A stretch of DNA of 64,000 nucleotides, taken from assembly GCA_003212885.1 (NCBI GenBank), contig QCOP01000001.1:1-64000 (forward strand), given 5' to 3'. The notes under the pieces were generated by a model. That model was not told where the DNA came from. It worked only from the letters and a program-made list of their open reading frames with translations, and searched no databases. Positions 31,411-43,757 of this stretch are shown one piece after another (the stretch's first letter is position 1; each line of letters starts with the position of its first letter). The position numbers and the translations under genes are program-made. This DNA comes from Prochlorococcus sp. AG-432-D11. GTDB lineage: Bacteria > Cyanobacteriota > Cyanobacteriia > PCC-6307 > Cyanobiaceae.

Positions 31411-32616
31411 TTACACTGAATCGAGTGCTGCTACCCCTGGAAGGATCTTACCCTCCAGCAACTCTAGGCTGGCTCCACCACCAGTAGAAATATGAGACAT
31501 TTGATTGGCAAGACCGGCCTTTTCTACAGCTGCGACCGAATCTCCACCACCAATAATTGTGCAGCAGCCTTGATTGCTTAGTTCAGCCAATGATGAAGCA
31601 ATGGCATTAGTGCCATTTGCAAACTTATCAAATTCAAAAACACCCATTGGGCCATTCCAAATTACTGTTTTGCAATTACTTAGGGCTTCTTGAAAAACTT
31701 TAATTGAGTCAGGTCCTATGTCTAAACCCATCCAACCTTCGGGAATGGAATTTATAGATGTTATTTGGCTATTTGCATTTGGAGAGAAATCATCTGCCAA
31801 GACAACATCTGTTGGCAAAAGCAACTCAACACCTTTTAATTTTGCTTTTTCTTCAAGATCCTTTGCTAACTCAAGCTTATCTTCTTCTACTAAACTATTC
31901 CCTACTGAGAGCCCCCTAGCCTTATAAAAAGTGAAAATCATTCCACCACCAATTAATACCTTGTCACATTTATCAATAAGTGATTCAAGTACACCAATTT
32001 TACTACTGACTTTAGAGCCTCCAACAATAGCAGCGAGTGGGCGCTTAGGTGAATCAATCGCTCCTTGAAGATATTGCAATTCCTTCTCCATTAAATAGCC
32101 TGCAACATTTGGACTAAGAAATTGAGTTACTCCTTCAGTGGAAGCATGAGCCCTATGGGCAGCACCAAAAGCGTCATTTACGTATATTTCGGCATTGGCT
32201 GCCAATTCTTTGGCAAAAGTTTTATCATTTTTCTCTTCACCCTCCATAAAACGAACATTCTCAAGAAGAACTACTCCTCCCTCAGAAATTGATGATATTT
32301 TTTCAGCTGCATCAGGTCCAATACAACTATCAGTTTTCAATACATCTTGGCCAAGCAATTCAGAAAGTCTTTTTGCAACAGGTGTTAAACGCATTCCTTC
32401 GTTCACTTTCCCTTTGGGCCTTCCAAAATGAGCAGCAAGAATAACTTTTGCTTTTTTTGCAATCAAATCAGTAATGGTTGGAATTGCTGCTCTGATTCGT
32501 GTGTCATCAGTTATGTCACCGTTATCATTCACGGGTACATTGAAATCAACTCTTACGAATACACGCTTGCCGCATAGCTCCTCAGCGCCGAGACTAGAAA
32601 GAGAACGCTTTGCCAT
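31411..32616 (-). CDS. pgk: Phosphoglycerate kinase
   Basis: [36 protein letters not shown]. Confidence 0.99.
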   Translation of the reverse strand: MAKRSLSSLGAEELCGKRVFVRVDFNVPVNDNGDITDDTRIRAAIPTITDLIAKKAKVILAAHFGRPKGKVNEGMRLTPVAKRLSELLGQDVLKTDSCIGPDAAEKISSISEGGVVLLENVRFMEGEEKNDKTFAKELAANAEIYVNDAFGAAHRAHASTEGVTQFLSPNVAGYLMEKELQYLQGAIDSPKRPLAAIVGGSKVSSKIGVLESLIDKCDKVLIGGGMIFTFYKARGLSVGNSLVEEDKLELAKDLEEKAKLKGVELLLPTDVVLADDFSPNANSQITSINSIPEGWMGLDIGPDSIKVFQEALSNCKTVIWNGPMGVFEFDKFANGTNAIASSLAELSNQGCCTIIGGGDSVAAVEKAGLANQMSHISTGGGASLELLEGKILPGVAALDSV

Positions 32617-32744
32617 GAGGTCCTAAATACGAATAAAAACTGAGCGACAATAACCCGAGATCGTTGCAAATTATTTTTTACTAAGCCAGAAGAGTCATCT
32701 GACCATTGGGAAAAAATCCTCAAATCCTATACCCTGACTAAAAT

Positions 32745-33097
32745 ATGTTTAAAAAAATCCTTTTCCCTATTTGTCAGAACCAAGCATTTTTCAACACTTT
32801 CAAAAGTTATCGACCTTACTAAGAGTCAAAGATCAGAAATCATTCATTAATTGAGAACTATCGCAAAGAAAAACAATATATACATATTTATTAAATAAAA
32901 CTATTGAACAATGTTTAGAAAAATAATTTTTCGCACGATAGAAAAACAGATAAAAATCTAAATCAGGTAATTTGAGGTGTTATCAAATAGATTTAATCGT
33001 GATATCTGTGAGGAATATAAATCTTAGAAGAGATTCAAGAGGTAAAATCAATCAAATAATTGAAATCATTACCTATACAGCTATGATAATCTCATGA
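32745..33097 (+). pseudogene. Decayed universal stress protein (UspA-family) gene
   Basis: Fragments in three frames: MFKKILFPI (32745), KVIDLTKSQRSEI (32803), IDLIVISVRNINLRRDSRGKINQIIEIITYTAMIIS* (32987-33097). Confidence 0.7.
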
Positions 33098-33954
33098 AAT
33101 CTCCTATTATTCAGTGGTATCCTGGACATATAGCAAAAGCTGAGAAGCACCTAAAAAATAATCTAAACAAAGTAGATTTAATTATTGAAGTCAGAGATGC
33201 AAGAATACCCCATTCCACATCTCATCCAAGTTTAAAGCAATGGATCAATAACAAAAAGCATATTTTAGTGATTAATCGAAAAGATATGATTTCAGAAAGT
33301 AATTTAAAAAAATGGGATCACAAATTGATTAATGAAGGTAAACAACCTTTTTGGTGTAATGCAAAAATCGGTCAAGGTATAAACGAAATTAAAGAAGCTG
33401 CTGTAAGAACTGGTACTGAATTAAATGCTCGAAGATTATCTAGGGGAATGCTTGCTAGACCTATTAGGGCACTCACTCTTGGATTCCCCAATGTTGGCAA
33501 ATCCGCTTTAATTAATCAATTAATGAAGAGAAAAATAGTTGCTAGTGCTCGTCGAGCAGGAGTAACCAAATCATTACATTGGGTTAGACTGGGCAAAGGT
33601 CTAGATTTACTTGATGCACCTGGAATTTTACCACCTCAACTTGATGATCAGAAATCCGCTCTAAAACTTGCTATCTGTGATGATATTGGTGAAGCAGCAT
33701 ATGACGTTGAATTAGTAGCTATAGCTTTTTTAAACTTGCTTGAAGAAATTACAGGTAAAAACTCGGTTCGCGCTGAATCTATTCTTCAAAAACGTTATGG
33801 AATAGAGATGAAAATTGATTTTAAAAATTCACATGAATGGTTAAAGCTCTGTGCTATTCAACATACTTCTGGAGATACAACAAGAATGGCTCAAAGATTC
33901 TTAGATGACTTCCGAAAATTACTCTTGGGCCCGATCTCTCTAGAACTTCCATGA
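33094..33954 (+). CDS. ylqF: Ribosome biogenesis GTPase YlqF/RbgA
   Basis: Circularly permuted GTPase: QWYPGHIAKAEK, NRKDM, GFPNVGKSALINQL. Confidence 0.94.
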   Translation: MKSPIIQWYPGHIAKAEKHLKNNLNKVDLIIEVRDARIPHSTSHPSLKQWINNKKHILVINRKDMISESNLKKWDHKLINEGKQPFWCNAKIGQGINEIKEAAVRTGTELNARRLSRGMLARPIRALTLGFPNVGKSALINQLMKRKIVASARRAGVTKSLHWVRLGKGLDLLDAPGILPPQLDDQKSALKLAICDDIGEAAYDVELVAIAFLNLLEEITGKNSVRAESILQKRYGIEMKIDFKNSHEWLKLCAIQHTSGDTTRMAQRFLDDFRKLLLGPISLELP

Positions 33955-34922
33955 CAATAGAAACGAAACAAGAAAATTTTGGTCATGGAGATGGAGAGCT
34001 CGTTGTACTTAGTTATACAAAACCATTACCGATGAGACTGGATAGATGGCTGGTAAGCCAAAGACCTGAACAAAGCAGAGCTCATATTCAAAAATTCATT
34101 ACTCAAGGGTTAGTAAAAGTAAATGGTGTCTTAGCAAAATCAAAAACACCTTTAAGACAAGGGGATGAAATTGCAATTTGGCTGCCCCCCCCAGAGCCTC
34201 TACCTTATTTAATTCCAGAAAAAATGGAATTAGATGTACTTTTTGAAGACGAACATTTGATAGTAATCAATAAACAGGCGGGCCTGGCAGTTCACCCTGC
34301 TCCAGGCAATAAAAACGGAACTTTAGTAAATGGATTATTAGATCACTGCAAAAATTTACCTGGAATTGGAGGCAAACTCAGACCTGGCATAGTACACAGA
34401 CTAGATAAAGACACTACAGGTTGTATTGTTATTGCCAAAAGCCAAGAGGCATTAGTCAACCTTCAAAAGCAAATACAAAACCGTATTGCATCCAGGAACT
34501 ACATCGCTATAGTTCACGGGGCTCCTCAATCAACAAAAGGTACAATCTGTGGTTCTATAGGACGTCACCCTGTTGATAGAAAAAAATATGCAGTAGTTTC
34601 GGACGATCTTGGTAGATTTGCTCGTACTCATTGGAAGTTAGAAGAAAGACTAGGAGATTATTCCCTAATGAGCTTCAAGCTAGATACAGGAAGAACTCAT
34701 CAAATTAGAGTCCACTGTGCACATTTCGGTCATCCGATCTTAGGAGACCAAACATATAGCCGATGCAAAAAATTACCTACTCAATTGCAAGGTCAAGCTT
34801 TACATGCTATCGAACTTGGACTTATTCATCCAAAAACAAAAAAAGACATGCTTTTCAACGCTCCTTTGCCTAAATCCTTCAATAAAGCCCTAACAATACT
34901 GCGTAAAAATATACTGCATTAG
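33951..34922 (+). CDS. rluD: RluD-family 23S rRNA pseudouridine synthase
   Basis: S4 domain; GIVHRLDKDTTGCIVIAK. Confidence 0.93.
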   Translation: MTIETKQENFGHGDGELVVLSYTKPLPMRLDRWLVSQRPEQSRAHIQKFITQGLVKVNGVLAKSKTPLRQGDEIAIWLPPPEPLPYLIPEKMELDVLFEDEHLIVINKQAGLAVHPAPGNKNGTLVNGLLDHCKNLPGIGGKLRPGIVHRLDKDTTGCIVIAKSQEALVNLQKQIQNRIASRNYIAIVHGAPQSTKGTICGSIGRHPVDRKKYAVVSDDLGRFARTHWKLEERLGDYSLMSFKLDTGRTHQIRVHCAHFGHPILGDQTYSRCKKLPTQLQGQALHAIELGLIHPKTKKDMLFNAPLPKSFNKALTILRKNILH

Positions 34923-36531
34923 AAAGCCTCAGTAATTCTTGGTGATGCTGCTGCTAGCTCCTTTGCAAGATCTGACTGAGGATTTTGAAAAATTTCTCCA
35001 GCAGTACCTTCTTCAACAATAGAACCTTTGTCTAAAAGAATAATCCTGTGACAAAAACTACTTGCAACTGATAAATCATGTGTAATAAACAAAATTGATA
35101 TCTTTAAATTAGTTTGCAATTGTCTTAATAAATCCAAAATATCAGCCTGGATTTTATAATCAAGCATGCTAATACTTTCATCACAAATTAAAACTCTAGG
35201 CTCCAATGCAATTGCCCTAGCTATTGCAACTCTTTGCTGTTGACCTCCTGAAAGTTCTTTTGGAAAACGATTCATAAACTTCTCTGGAGGATTTAATCCT
35301 ACTAGACATAACAAAGATCTAGTTCTTTCCCTAGCTACAGCAACCGAACATAATCCATGTATCAAGAATGGATCTGAAATAATATCTAAGACTGTCATCT
35401 TTGGATTTAAAGATGCAAATGGATCTTGAAAAACTAATTGAATTAATTTACGTGATTCCTTCAGTAAAGCATTATTTAATTGAGAAATATTCCTACCCAT
35501 AAACTTGATGACCCCACCCCTTATTGGATTAAGACCTAGTAATGCTCTGCACAATGTGCTCTTACCACAACCTGACAATCCAACAACTCCCAAAGTTTCT
35601 CCAGAACTTAAAGAGAAACTCACTCCATTAATTGCTTTTACCCAATCAATCTTCCATGGATATCCACCTATAGAATGCCAGCATCTAAGTTCCTCAACTT
35701 CAAGAATCTTATCGGCAAAAGGATAATCCTTATGTGAATTTAATTCTCTTATTCTTGCAGCATCTACCAGTTCTTTACCAATAATCGACTTAGGATTTTT
35801 AACAAATGAATTACTATAACTTTCCTCTATAATTTTACCTTGATGAAGAATCGATATACGGTCACACCATCTTAAAGCCAAAGCAATATCATGCGTAATT
35901 AATAGTAATGCACTTCCCAAATCTAAACATAGCTCTTTCAATTCACGCATAATCCTACTGGCAACAACAACATCTAAACTTGAAGTAGGTTCATCAGCAA
36001 TAATTAAAGGAGGGTTTAATGCTATAGCTAGTGCAATGGCAACACGTTGACGCATTCCACCACTAAATTCATGAGGATAACAGTTAAATAGAGATGAATC
36101 AATACCAACTTTAATAAGCAATTCTTTTGCTTTATTGTAATGCCAAATAGATGATTTATGAGGTTTATGTGCTTTCAAAGTATCAAGAATATGATCACCT
36201 ATTGTCATTAAGGGATTTAAGCGAGTCATGGGATCCTGAAAAACCAAACCAATAGTCTGCCCACGAAAATTCTTAGACTTTTGGGGATCAATTCCAAAGA
36301 AATTTCTGCCATTCACACTAATATCACCAGCGCAAAAACACCCCTGAGGGAGAATATTAAGCAATACCCTTGAAAGAGTACTTTTACCAGAGCCCGACAT
36401 CCCTATTAAGGCAACACTTTCTCCTTTCCCAACCTTTAAATCTAAGCCATCAAGGATCAGCTCTTTACTATTGGGATATCCCATCTGCAAGTGCTGAATC
36501 TTTAAAACATTTTCATCAGAACTATTCATTG
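34919..36531 (-). CDS. Tandem-ATPase ABC transporter (oligopeptide/nickel type, DppD-DppF fusion)
   Basis: Two Walker A motifs (GMSGSGKST, GLSGCGKST) and two signatures (FSGGMRQR, LSGGQQQR); start taken at internal Met MNSSDENVLK (listed ORF runs to 36610). Confidence 0.9.
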
Positions 36532-36584
36532 TATGTAGCAATGATTGTTTACCATGAATAAAATGGATTAAATGCCAAGGTGGG

Positions 36585-38918
36585 ATGCTTGAAACCGCCT
36601 CCACATCCAAGACTAATCACAATAAGTCCAGTAGTGACTTAGAAGAACTTACATGCAAACAACCACAATTAAGAACTGAACCAATCTGTAGCACAGAGGA
36701 ATATCAAATTCAATTACCCGAGTGGCTTGTCGATTGTTTAGAAAACGCTCCACCAGGCATTGGAGAATCGTGTCCAACTACATCAGAATCATTATTGGCT
36801 AGTGCTTTTGACTTAGCTTTTAGACTTCACAAAGGTCAATTCCGTGCCAGTGGAGAACCATACATAGTTCATCCCGTTGCAGTAGCAGATCTACTCAAAC
36901 AAATTGGTGCAAGTCCAACTGTTATTGCAGCTGGATTCTTACACGATGCAGTTGAAGATACACATCTCACGCTTGAACAATTAGAAGCCTTTTTCGGGAA
37001 AGAAGTTAGTTGCCTGGTTGATGGAGTAACAAAATTAGGAAGTATTCATTTTACAAATAGAACAGAAGCACAAGCAGAGAACTTGCGGAGAATGTTTTTA
37101 GCTATGGCTAGTGATATTAGAGTTGTTCTGGTCAAACTGGCCGATAGATTGCATAACATGCGTACCATAAGTTCTCTTAAGCCTGACAAACAACAACGCA
37201 TTGCCCTAGAAACGAGAGAAATTTATGCTCCATTAGCTAACAGATTAGGTATTGGTCGATTCAAATGGGAACTAGAAGATCTCTCGTTCAAACTGCTTGA
37301 ACCAAAGGCCTTTAAAGAAATTCAAAAAGAGATTTCAACAAAAAGAAGTGATCGAGAAAAGAGATTAGGCATAACAATGAAGCTTTTAGAAAACAAGCTC
37401 AATTCAGCCGGCTTAAAAAATTGCGAAGTTGATGGTCGCCCCAAGCATCTCTTTGGCATATGGAGCAAAATGCAAAGACAAAAAAAGGAGTTTCATGAAA
37501 TTTATGATGTTGCTGCTCTAAGAATTATTGTTCCATCACTAGAAGGATGTTACCGAGCGCTTGCAGTTGTCCACGATACATTCAGGCCAATTCCCGGACG
37601 ATTCAAAGACTATATAGGCTTGCCTAAAGCAAATGGTTACCAATCGCTCCATACAGCAGTGATTGGAAGACATAGGCCCATAGAAGTTCAAATCCGAACT
37701 CCAGAAATGCATCAAATTTCTGAATTTGGAATAGCAGCTCACTGGAAGTACAAAGAAGGAGGCTCACCGGCTATGGGAAATACCGAAAGATTTAATTGGT
37801 TACGTCAATTAGTAGAATGGCAACAAGAAGGTGGCAATGATGATCATAATGATTACCTGTCTTCTATCAAGGAAGATCTATTTGATGAAGAAGTTTTTGT
37901 TTTTACCCCAAAAGGTGATGTTGTCGGTTTAAGGAAAGGCTCTACTCCAATCGATTTTGCTTATAGGATCCATTCCGAAGTTGGCAACCATTGCCATGGA
38001 ACTAGAATCAATGACAGACTTTCTCCATTATCAAAGCCATTAAGCAATGGTGATTTTGTTGAGATCTTAACTAACAATTCTGCTCACCCTAGTCTTGATT
38101 GGTTAAACTTTGTTGCCACCACAACAGCAAGGAACCGAATTCGCCAATGGTATAAGAAAAGTCATAGGGATGAAACTATTCAAAGAGGAAAAGAATTACT
38201 AGAAAAAGAGCTTGGCAGGAAAGGCTTTGAAACACTCTTAAAAGGAGATGCCATGCAAAAAGTAGCTGATCGATGCAATTTAAAATCGATAGAAGATCTA
38301 ATGGCTGCACTTGGTTTCGGAGCTATTACTCTTCACCAAGTCATCAACAGATTAAGAGAAGAAATCCGTTTGCAAAACATTACCCATATTCCCCCTCAAT
38401 CCAATACTGAAGTTGCAGAAGAATTATCTAGCCGAGAACCAATACCATTAAGGAATCTCTCAAAAGAGAACTCTCCCATTGTTGGAGTAGAAGGGCTAGA
38501 TTATCGCCTTGGGGGCTGTTGTAATCCTTTGCCTGGGGAAGCAATTGTAGGGACCGTTGCATTAGGAAATCATGGCATTACTATCCATAAACAAAACTGC
38601 GTCAATGTAAATTCAATCCCCAGCGATAGGCAACTACCCGTTAGATGGAATCAAAAATCTTCTATAATTAATGCAAGGTTTTCAAGTCAGGTCAAAATAG
38701 AAGTAATTGATCGTGTTGGAATTCTCAAAGACATTTTAATGAGATTATCTGATAGTGGGATTAACGTTAGTGATGCTCGTGTCAAAACTGCTTATGGAAA
38801 GCCTGCATGCATTGATTTAAGAATAGAAGTTCAAGACGCAGAGCAACTGAAAATAACTATGAACCAAATCCGCTCCATGGCAGACGTAATTGATATTGCT
38901 CGAACAAGCTTGAATTAA
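36585..38918 (+). CDS. spoT: Bifunctional (p)ppGpp synthetase/hydrolase
   Basis: HD (LHDAVEDT), RelA synthetase (GRFKDYIGLPKANGYQSLHT), TGS and ACT domains. Confidence 0.96.
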   Translation: MLETASTSKTNHNKSSSDLEELTCKQPQLRTEPICSTEEYQIQLPEWLVDCLENAPPGIGESCPTTSESLLASAFDLAFRLHKGQFRASGEPYIVHPVAVADLLKQIGASPTVIAAGFLHDAVEDTHLTLEQLEAFFGKEVSCLVDGVTKLGSIHFTNRTEAQAENLRRMFLAMASDIRVVLVKLADRLHNMRTISSLKPDKQQRIALETREIYAPLANRLGIGRFKWELEDLSFKLLEPKAFKEIQKEISTKRSDREKRLGITMKLLENKLNSAGLKNCEVDGRPKHLFGIWSKMQRQKKEFHEIYDVAALRIIVPSLEGCYRALAVVHDTFRPIPGRFKDYIGLPKANGYQSLHTAVIGRHRPIEVQIRTPEMHQISEFGIAAHWKYKEGGSPAMGNTERFNWLRQLVEWQQEGGNDDHNDYLSSIKEDLFDEEVFVFTPKGDVVGLRKGSTPIDFAYRIHSEVGNHCHGTRINDRLSPLSKPLSNGDFVEILTNNSAHPSLDWLNFVATTTARNRIRQWYKKSHRDETIQRGKELLEKELGRKGFETLLKGDAMQKVADRCNLKSIEDLMAALGFGAITLHQVINRLREEIRLQNITHIPPQSNTEVAEELSSREPIPLRNLSKENSPIVGVEGLDYRLGGCCNPLPGEAIVGTVALGNHGITIHKQNCVNVNSIPSDRQLPVRWNQKSSIINARFSSQVKIEVIDRVGILKDILMRLSDSGINVSDARVKTAYGKPACIDLRIEVQDAEQLKITMNQIRSMADVIDIARTSLN

Positions 38919-39124
38919 CTTTCCTGAAACAACAAGCTTTGATCTCTCAAAATTATCAGACTTTATTAATCCCCTCACAACTAGACATTAGAAATATTTT
39001 TTCATCAAAAAAATGTTATAAAAATTCTATATGCATATTCATAGACAACAAAATATAGCCATAGCAAAAATATTAAACTATAAAATCTAGACAATTCATG
39101 CTACGAGTAAAATCAACCTAATAT

Positions 39125-39598
39125 TTAATGCTTTTTCAAATAACGATGTCTTGTAGAAATACTTCTGAAGGCGCCATAGGAAAGCACTCCAGTAAGCAAT
39201 CCTAGAAGCAATCCAAAAACTGATGAGCCTAAAAGAATCCTGCTACTAAATAACCAACCTTGCTCAAATAACTCTTTTTTAGATAATTGATTGAGAGCTT
39301 CAAGATTGGTTCCTTCACCTAGGAATATAGATCCAACTTTATAATTAAACACATATAGCGGCACATAAGTTACTGGATTACTTACCCAGGTGCCAGCTGC
39401 TGCAAGAAGATGATTCCCCTTAAACAAACTGGCAAGACAAACGCCAATAATCGTTTGAAAACCAAAAAAGGGAAAGCAACCGCTAAAAACCCCGACAGCC
39501 AATCCTCTCGCTCGTTGAGCAGGAGTACCTTCCTGATTCATCAGCCACTTAATCAGAAACCTTACTCTTGTACAGTGCTTAAAGAAAACTTTGCTCAT
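39125..39598 (-). CDS. DUF2062 membrane protein
   Basis: GTPAQRARGLAVGVFSGCFPFFGFQT. Confidence 0.8.
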   Translation of the reverse strand: MSKVFFKHCTRVRFLIKWLMNQEGTPAQRARGLAVGVFSGCFPFFGFQTIIGVCLASLFKGNHLLAAAGTWVSNPVTYVPLYVFNYKVGSIFLGEGTNLEALNQLSKKELFEQGWLFSSRILLGSSVFGLLLGLLTGVLSYGAFRSISTRHRYLKKH

Positions 39599-39664
39599 GT
39601 CTACAAATATTCAAATCAAAAAAAGAAACTTCCCTCAAATTAAAGATTTTCAGTTAAAACTTTA

Positions 39665-41032
39665 ATGAGTTTAACATTGCCCACCGAAGATACCATTGCA
39701 GCAATTGCATCAGCAATTGCTGCAGGCAGTGGCGGAATTGCTGTAATACGAATATCTGGCAACAAAGCACAAGAGGCAGTTCAACAAATAGTCAATCTTC
39801 CTGGCAAGCAAAGATGGGAAAGTCACAAGATCCTTTACGGTCATATTGTGAATACAAAAAGCCAACAAAATATTGATGAGGTCCTCATTTTAAATATGGA
39901 GGGACCTAGAAGTTTTACAGGTGAAAATATCGTTGAGATTCACTGTCATGGTGGTTTAGTTAATGTTCAAAGAGTACTGGCACAAGTACTTGAACACCCT
40001 CAAGTAAGACGTGCATTACCAGGAGAATTTAGTCAACGAGCAGTCTTAAATGGGAAGTTAAATATAACTCAAGCAGAAGCTATTAATGACTTAATTTGTG
40101 CAAGAAGTGAAAAAGCTGCTGACCTAGCAATAGCAGGTCTTGAAGGCAATATAAGCCTTGAGATAAACTCCTTTAGAGATCAACTACTCAATCTCTTAAG
40201 TGAAATTGAAGCACGAATTGACTTTGAAGAAAATTTATCACCTTTAGATCCCAAGAAATTGATTAAAGATATTATCAATCTTAAAGATGATCTTCAAAAA
40301 CTTATAAGTGCTTCTAAGCAAGGAGCATTGGCACATAATGGGATTAAAGTTGCCATTATTGGTCAACCTAATGTTGGCAAAAGCTCATTATTAAATAGTC
40401 TTCTCAAGCGACAAAAAGCAATCGTCACAGATTTACCAGGTACCACTAGAGATGTTATAGAGAGTGAAATTATTTTGGAAGGTATGCCCATAACTTTAAT
40501 TGATACAGCAGGGGTAAGAGAAACTAACGATAAAATTGAAAAAATTGGCATCGCAAGAAGTCAACAAGCTATAGCCTTAGCAGATATTATTATTCTAGTA
40601 TTTGATCTTAATTTAGGATGGACATCTCTTGATGAGAACCTACTAAAACAAATCCCTCCAAAAACTCCTAGGATAATTGTTGGCAACAAATCTGATCTTA
40701 TTTTTAGCAAAAATAATAACATGGCAGATATATATATAAGCACAGTTAATGGGGAAGGTAACAATAATCTCTTAGAGCAATTAGTAAATATCTCTGGTGC
40801 TCAAAACTTAAATAGTCTAGAATTTTCTCTCAATGAAAGACAATTAGATTTAGTAAAAGAGGCATCGAATTCTCTAAAGGAAGTCGAAAAAGCAGCAGCA
40901 AATGACTTGCCATGGGATTTCTGGACAATTGACTTGCGAAGAGCAATTTATTCGTTAGGTGAATTAACTGGTGAAGAAATTTCCGAAACTATTCTTGACC
41001 GAATTTTTTCAAAATTTTGTATTGGGAAGTAA
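39665..41032 (+). CDS. mnmE: tRNA modification GTPase MnmE
   Basis: DTIAAIASAIAAGSGGIAVIRISG; GQPNVGKSSLLN; C-terminal FCIGK. Confidence 0.98.
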   Translation: MSLTLPTEDTIAAIASAIAAGSGGIAVIRISGNKAQEAVQQIVNLPGKQRWESHKILYGHIVNTKSQQNIDEVLILNMEGPRSFTGENIVEIHCHGGLVNVQRVLAQVLEHPQVRRALPGEFSQRAVLNGKLNITQAEAINDLICARSEKAADLAIAGLEGNISLEINSFRDQLLNLLSEIEARIDFEENLSPLDPKKLIKDIINLKDDLQKLISASKQGALAHNGIKVAIIGQPNVGKSSLLNSLLKRQKAIVTDLPGTTRDVIESEIILEGMPITLIDTAGVRETNDKIEKIGIARSQQAIALADIIILVFDLNLGWTSLDENLLKQIPPKTPRIIVGNKSDLIFSKNNNMADIYISTVNGEGNNNLLEQLVNISGAQNLNSLEFSLNERQLDLVKEASNSLKEVEKAAANDLPWDFWTIDLRRAIYSLGELTGEEISETILDRIFSKFCIGK

Positions 41033-41079
41033 GTTTCCTATATTAAAGCTTAAACATTAATCTCAGACCAATTGTTCTC

Positions 41080-41949
41080 TTGAAAAATATCACTCCTTCA
41101 ATTCAAAAGGTACTTGACAAGTTTCTAGATGAGGACATTGGACGCGGAGATCTTAGTCTTATCAATACCGAAGACAAATTTGTAAATGCCCACTGGATCT
41201 CAAAGCAAAATGCTATTTTTTGTGGAGGGCTATTTATAGAGTACATTTTCCTAAAATTGAATGCATCTACAAAAGTTAAGCTAAAAAAAACTGACGGTGA
41301 AACATTAACTGCAGGTGAAAAAATCCTAGAATTAACTGGTCCAGTGGCTTCTTTACTATCAGGAGAACGAACAGCTCTTAATCTCTCTATGCATCTTTCA
41401 GGAATTGCTACTGCAACAAAAAAAATGGTTTCATACCTTGAGGGCACGGAAATAAAACTTGCTGATACAAGGAAAACAACACCAGGGCTAAGAGTTTTTG
41501 AAAAATATGCCTTTAGATGTGGAGGAGGAATAAACCACAGAATGGGGCTAGATGATGCCGCTATGTTGAAAGAAAATCATATAGCATGGGGACAAAGTAT
41601 TACTCAATCTGTTGAGGAGCTTCGTCAAAACATACCGTGGACAGCAAAAATTATTGTTGAAGCAGAAACTCCTCAACAAGCAAAAGAAGCTGTTCAAGCA
41701 GGAGCTGATGGAGTTCTTCTTGACGAAATGAATCCTGAAAAAATATCTATTTTAGTTCCACAATTAAGAGAAATTGCATCAATAAAAAATAAAAAGGTTA
41801 TAATAGAAGCTTCTGGGATTAATCCAAATAATATAAAAAAATATCTATCAACTGGTATTGACTTGATATCAAGCAGTGCAGCAATAACTAAAAGTCCATG
41901 GATAGATTTCAGCATGCGCTTTAACAGTCCTGAACAAGATCTGTTATGA
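41080..41949 (+). CDS. nadC: Quinolinate phosphoribosyltransferase
   Basis: [31 protein letters not shown]. Confidence 0.97.
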   Translation: MKNITPSIQKVLDKFLDEDIGRGDLSLINTEDKFVNAHWISKQNAIFCGGLFIEYIFLKLNASTKVKLKKTDGETLTAGEKILELTGPVASLLSGERTALNLSMHLSGIATATKKMVSYLEGTEIKLADTRKTTPGLRVFEKYAFRCGGGINHRMGLDDAAMLKENHIAWGQSITQSVEELRQNIPWTAKIIVEAETPQQAKEAVQAGADGVLLDEMNPEKISILVPQLREIASIKNKKVIIEASGINPNNIKKYLSTGIDLISSSAAITKSPWIDFSMRFNSPEQDLL

Positions 41950-43757
41950 AACAAATCGAAAAAACTCTTGAAAACTTAATAGGGCAGTCTTTGAACGCAG
42001 CTTTAGCTGAAGGTTCATTAACTAAACATACAAATGATTGTTCTTGTCAAATTAGTGTTTTACCTTCCACAAAGCCAGAGTTTGGAGATTTCCAAATTAA
42101 TAGTGCTCTATCTCTAGCTAAGGTTTTCAGAAAATCACCTCGTGAAATTGCAGAATTAATTATAAATCAACTAAACAAAATCGAAAGCTTTAAGAACATC
42201 TGTAAGCCTGCTGAAATTGCTGGACCAGGTTTTATAAATTTAACCTTAAATGAGAGTTGTTTGATCTCAGGAATTTTTCAACGACTTAATGATTCGAATC
42301 TATGTGTTCCTAAAGTAGAAGTCAACTTAAAAGAGCATCAGAAAAAACCTATAGTAGTTGATTTCTCAAGCCCAAATATCGCAAAAGAAATGCATGTTGG
42401 ACATCTGCGCTCCACAATCATAGGAGATTCAATAGCAAGAGTCCTTGAGTTTCGAGGATATAAGGTACTTCGTCTAAATCATGTTGGCGACTGGGGCACT
42501 CAATTTGGAATGTTGATTACACATCTAAAAGAGGTAGCACCTCAAGCACTAAAAGAATCAAATGCTATCGAATTAGGAGATTTAGTGACTTTTTACAGAG
42601 AAGCAAAAATAAAGTTCGATGAAGATAAAAATTTTCAAAAAGCATCTAGAGATGAAGTAGTTAAGTTACAAAATGGTAATGTTGATAGTCTTAAAGCCTG
42701 GAGCTTATTGTGTAATCAATCTCGTAAAGAGTTCCAAATAATATATGATCGACTAAATATTAATCTTATTGAGAGAGGAGAATCTTTCTACAATAAATTT
42801 TTAAAAGGAGTAATCAATGAACTTGATGAATGTGCATTATTAAAAAAAGATAATGGTGCACAATGTGTTTTTTTGAATGAAGTCAAGGGGTGGAAGAGCA
42901 CCTCTCCCCCAGTAATTGTGCAAAAAAGTGATGGAGGATTCAACTATGCAACTACAGACCTTGCAGCTATTAAATATCGACTATCTGCCGTTCCAGAAGG
43001 AGATGGAGCAGAACGATTAATATACGTCACAGATTCAGGCCAAGCAAGTCATTTTGAAAGTGTTTTTGAGATTGGGAAACTTGCTAATTGGGTAACTAAT
43101 AAAAATCAATGTAAACACGTACCTTTTGGTTTAGTACTTGGCGCAGATGGGAAAAAACTCAAAACTCGTTCAGGTCATACTGTTAGATTAAAAGACTTGC
43201 TGGATGAATCAGTGGAACGAGCAAAAGCAGATTTAATATCAAGGCTTTCTTCTGAAAAACGAGAAGAAAATGAGGAATTTATTAATAAAGTTTCAAAAGT
43301 AATTGGCATTGCTTCCGTTAAATATGCTGACCTCAGTCAAAATCGAACAACAAATTATCAATTTAATTTTGATCGAATGCTCAACTTACAAGGTAATACT
43401 GCACCATACCTTTTATACGCCTTTGTTAGAATTGCAGGGATTCAGCGTAAAGGTGGAAATATAAATCATGCCATTAATAGCCTGAAATTTACTACACAAC
43501 AAGAATGGAATCTCATTAGGCACTTGCTAAAATTTGATGATATAATAATAGAAGTAGAAGAAGAACTCCTTCCTAATAGATTGTGTAACTACTTGTTTGA
43601 ATTAAGCCAAATTTTTAATAGATTTTATGACAAGATTCCAATACTTAAAGCCAATGTTATAGAAAAGTCATCTCGCTTAGCACTTTGCAAATTAACTGCT
43701 GATACCTTACAACTAGGATTAAGTCTTTTAGGCATTGAAACATTACAAAGAATGTAA
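41946..43757 (+). CDS. argS: Arginyl-tRNA synthetase
   Basis: [23 protein letters not shown]. Confidence 0.98.
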   Translation: MKQIEKTLENLIGQSLNAALAEGSLTKHTNDCSCQISVLPSTKPEFGDFQINSALSLAKVFRKSPREIAELIINQLNKIESFKNICKPAEIAGPGFINLTLNESCLISGIFQRLNDSNLCVPKVEVNLKEHQKKPIVVDFSSPNIAKEMHVGHLRSTIIGDSIARVLEFRGYKVLRLNHVGDWGTQFGMLITHLKEVAPQALKESNAIELGDLVTFYREAKIKFDEDKNFQKASRDEVVKLQNGNVDSLKAWSLLCNQSRKEFQIIYDRLNINLIERGESFYNKFLKGVINELDECALLKKDNGAQCVFLNEVKGWKSTSPPVIVQKSDGGFNYATTDLAAIKYRLSAVPEGDGAERLIYVTDSGQASHFESVFEIGKLANWVTNKNQCKHVPFGLVLGADGKKLKTRSGHTVRLKDLLDESVERAKADLISRLSSEKREENEEFINKVSKVIGIASVKYADLSQNRTTNYQFNFDRMLNLQGNTAPYLLYAFVRIAGIQRKGGNINHAINSLKFTTQQEWNLIRHLLKFDDIIIEVEEELLPNRLCNYLFELSQIFNRFYDKIPILKANVIEKSSRLALCKLTADTLQLGLSLLGIETLQRM

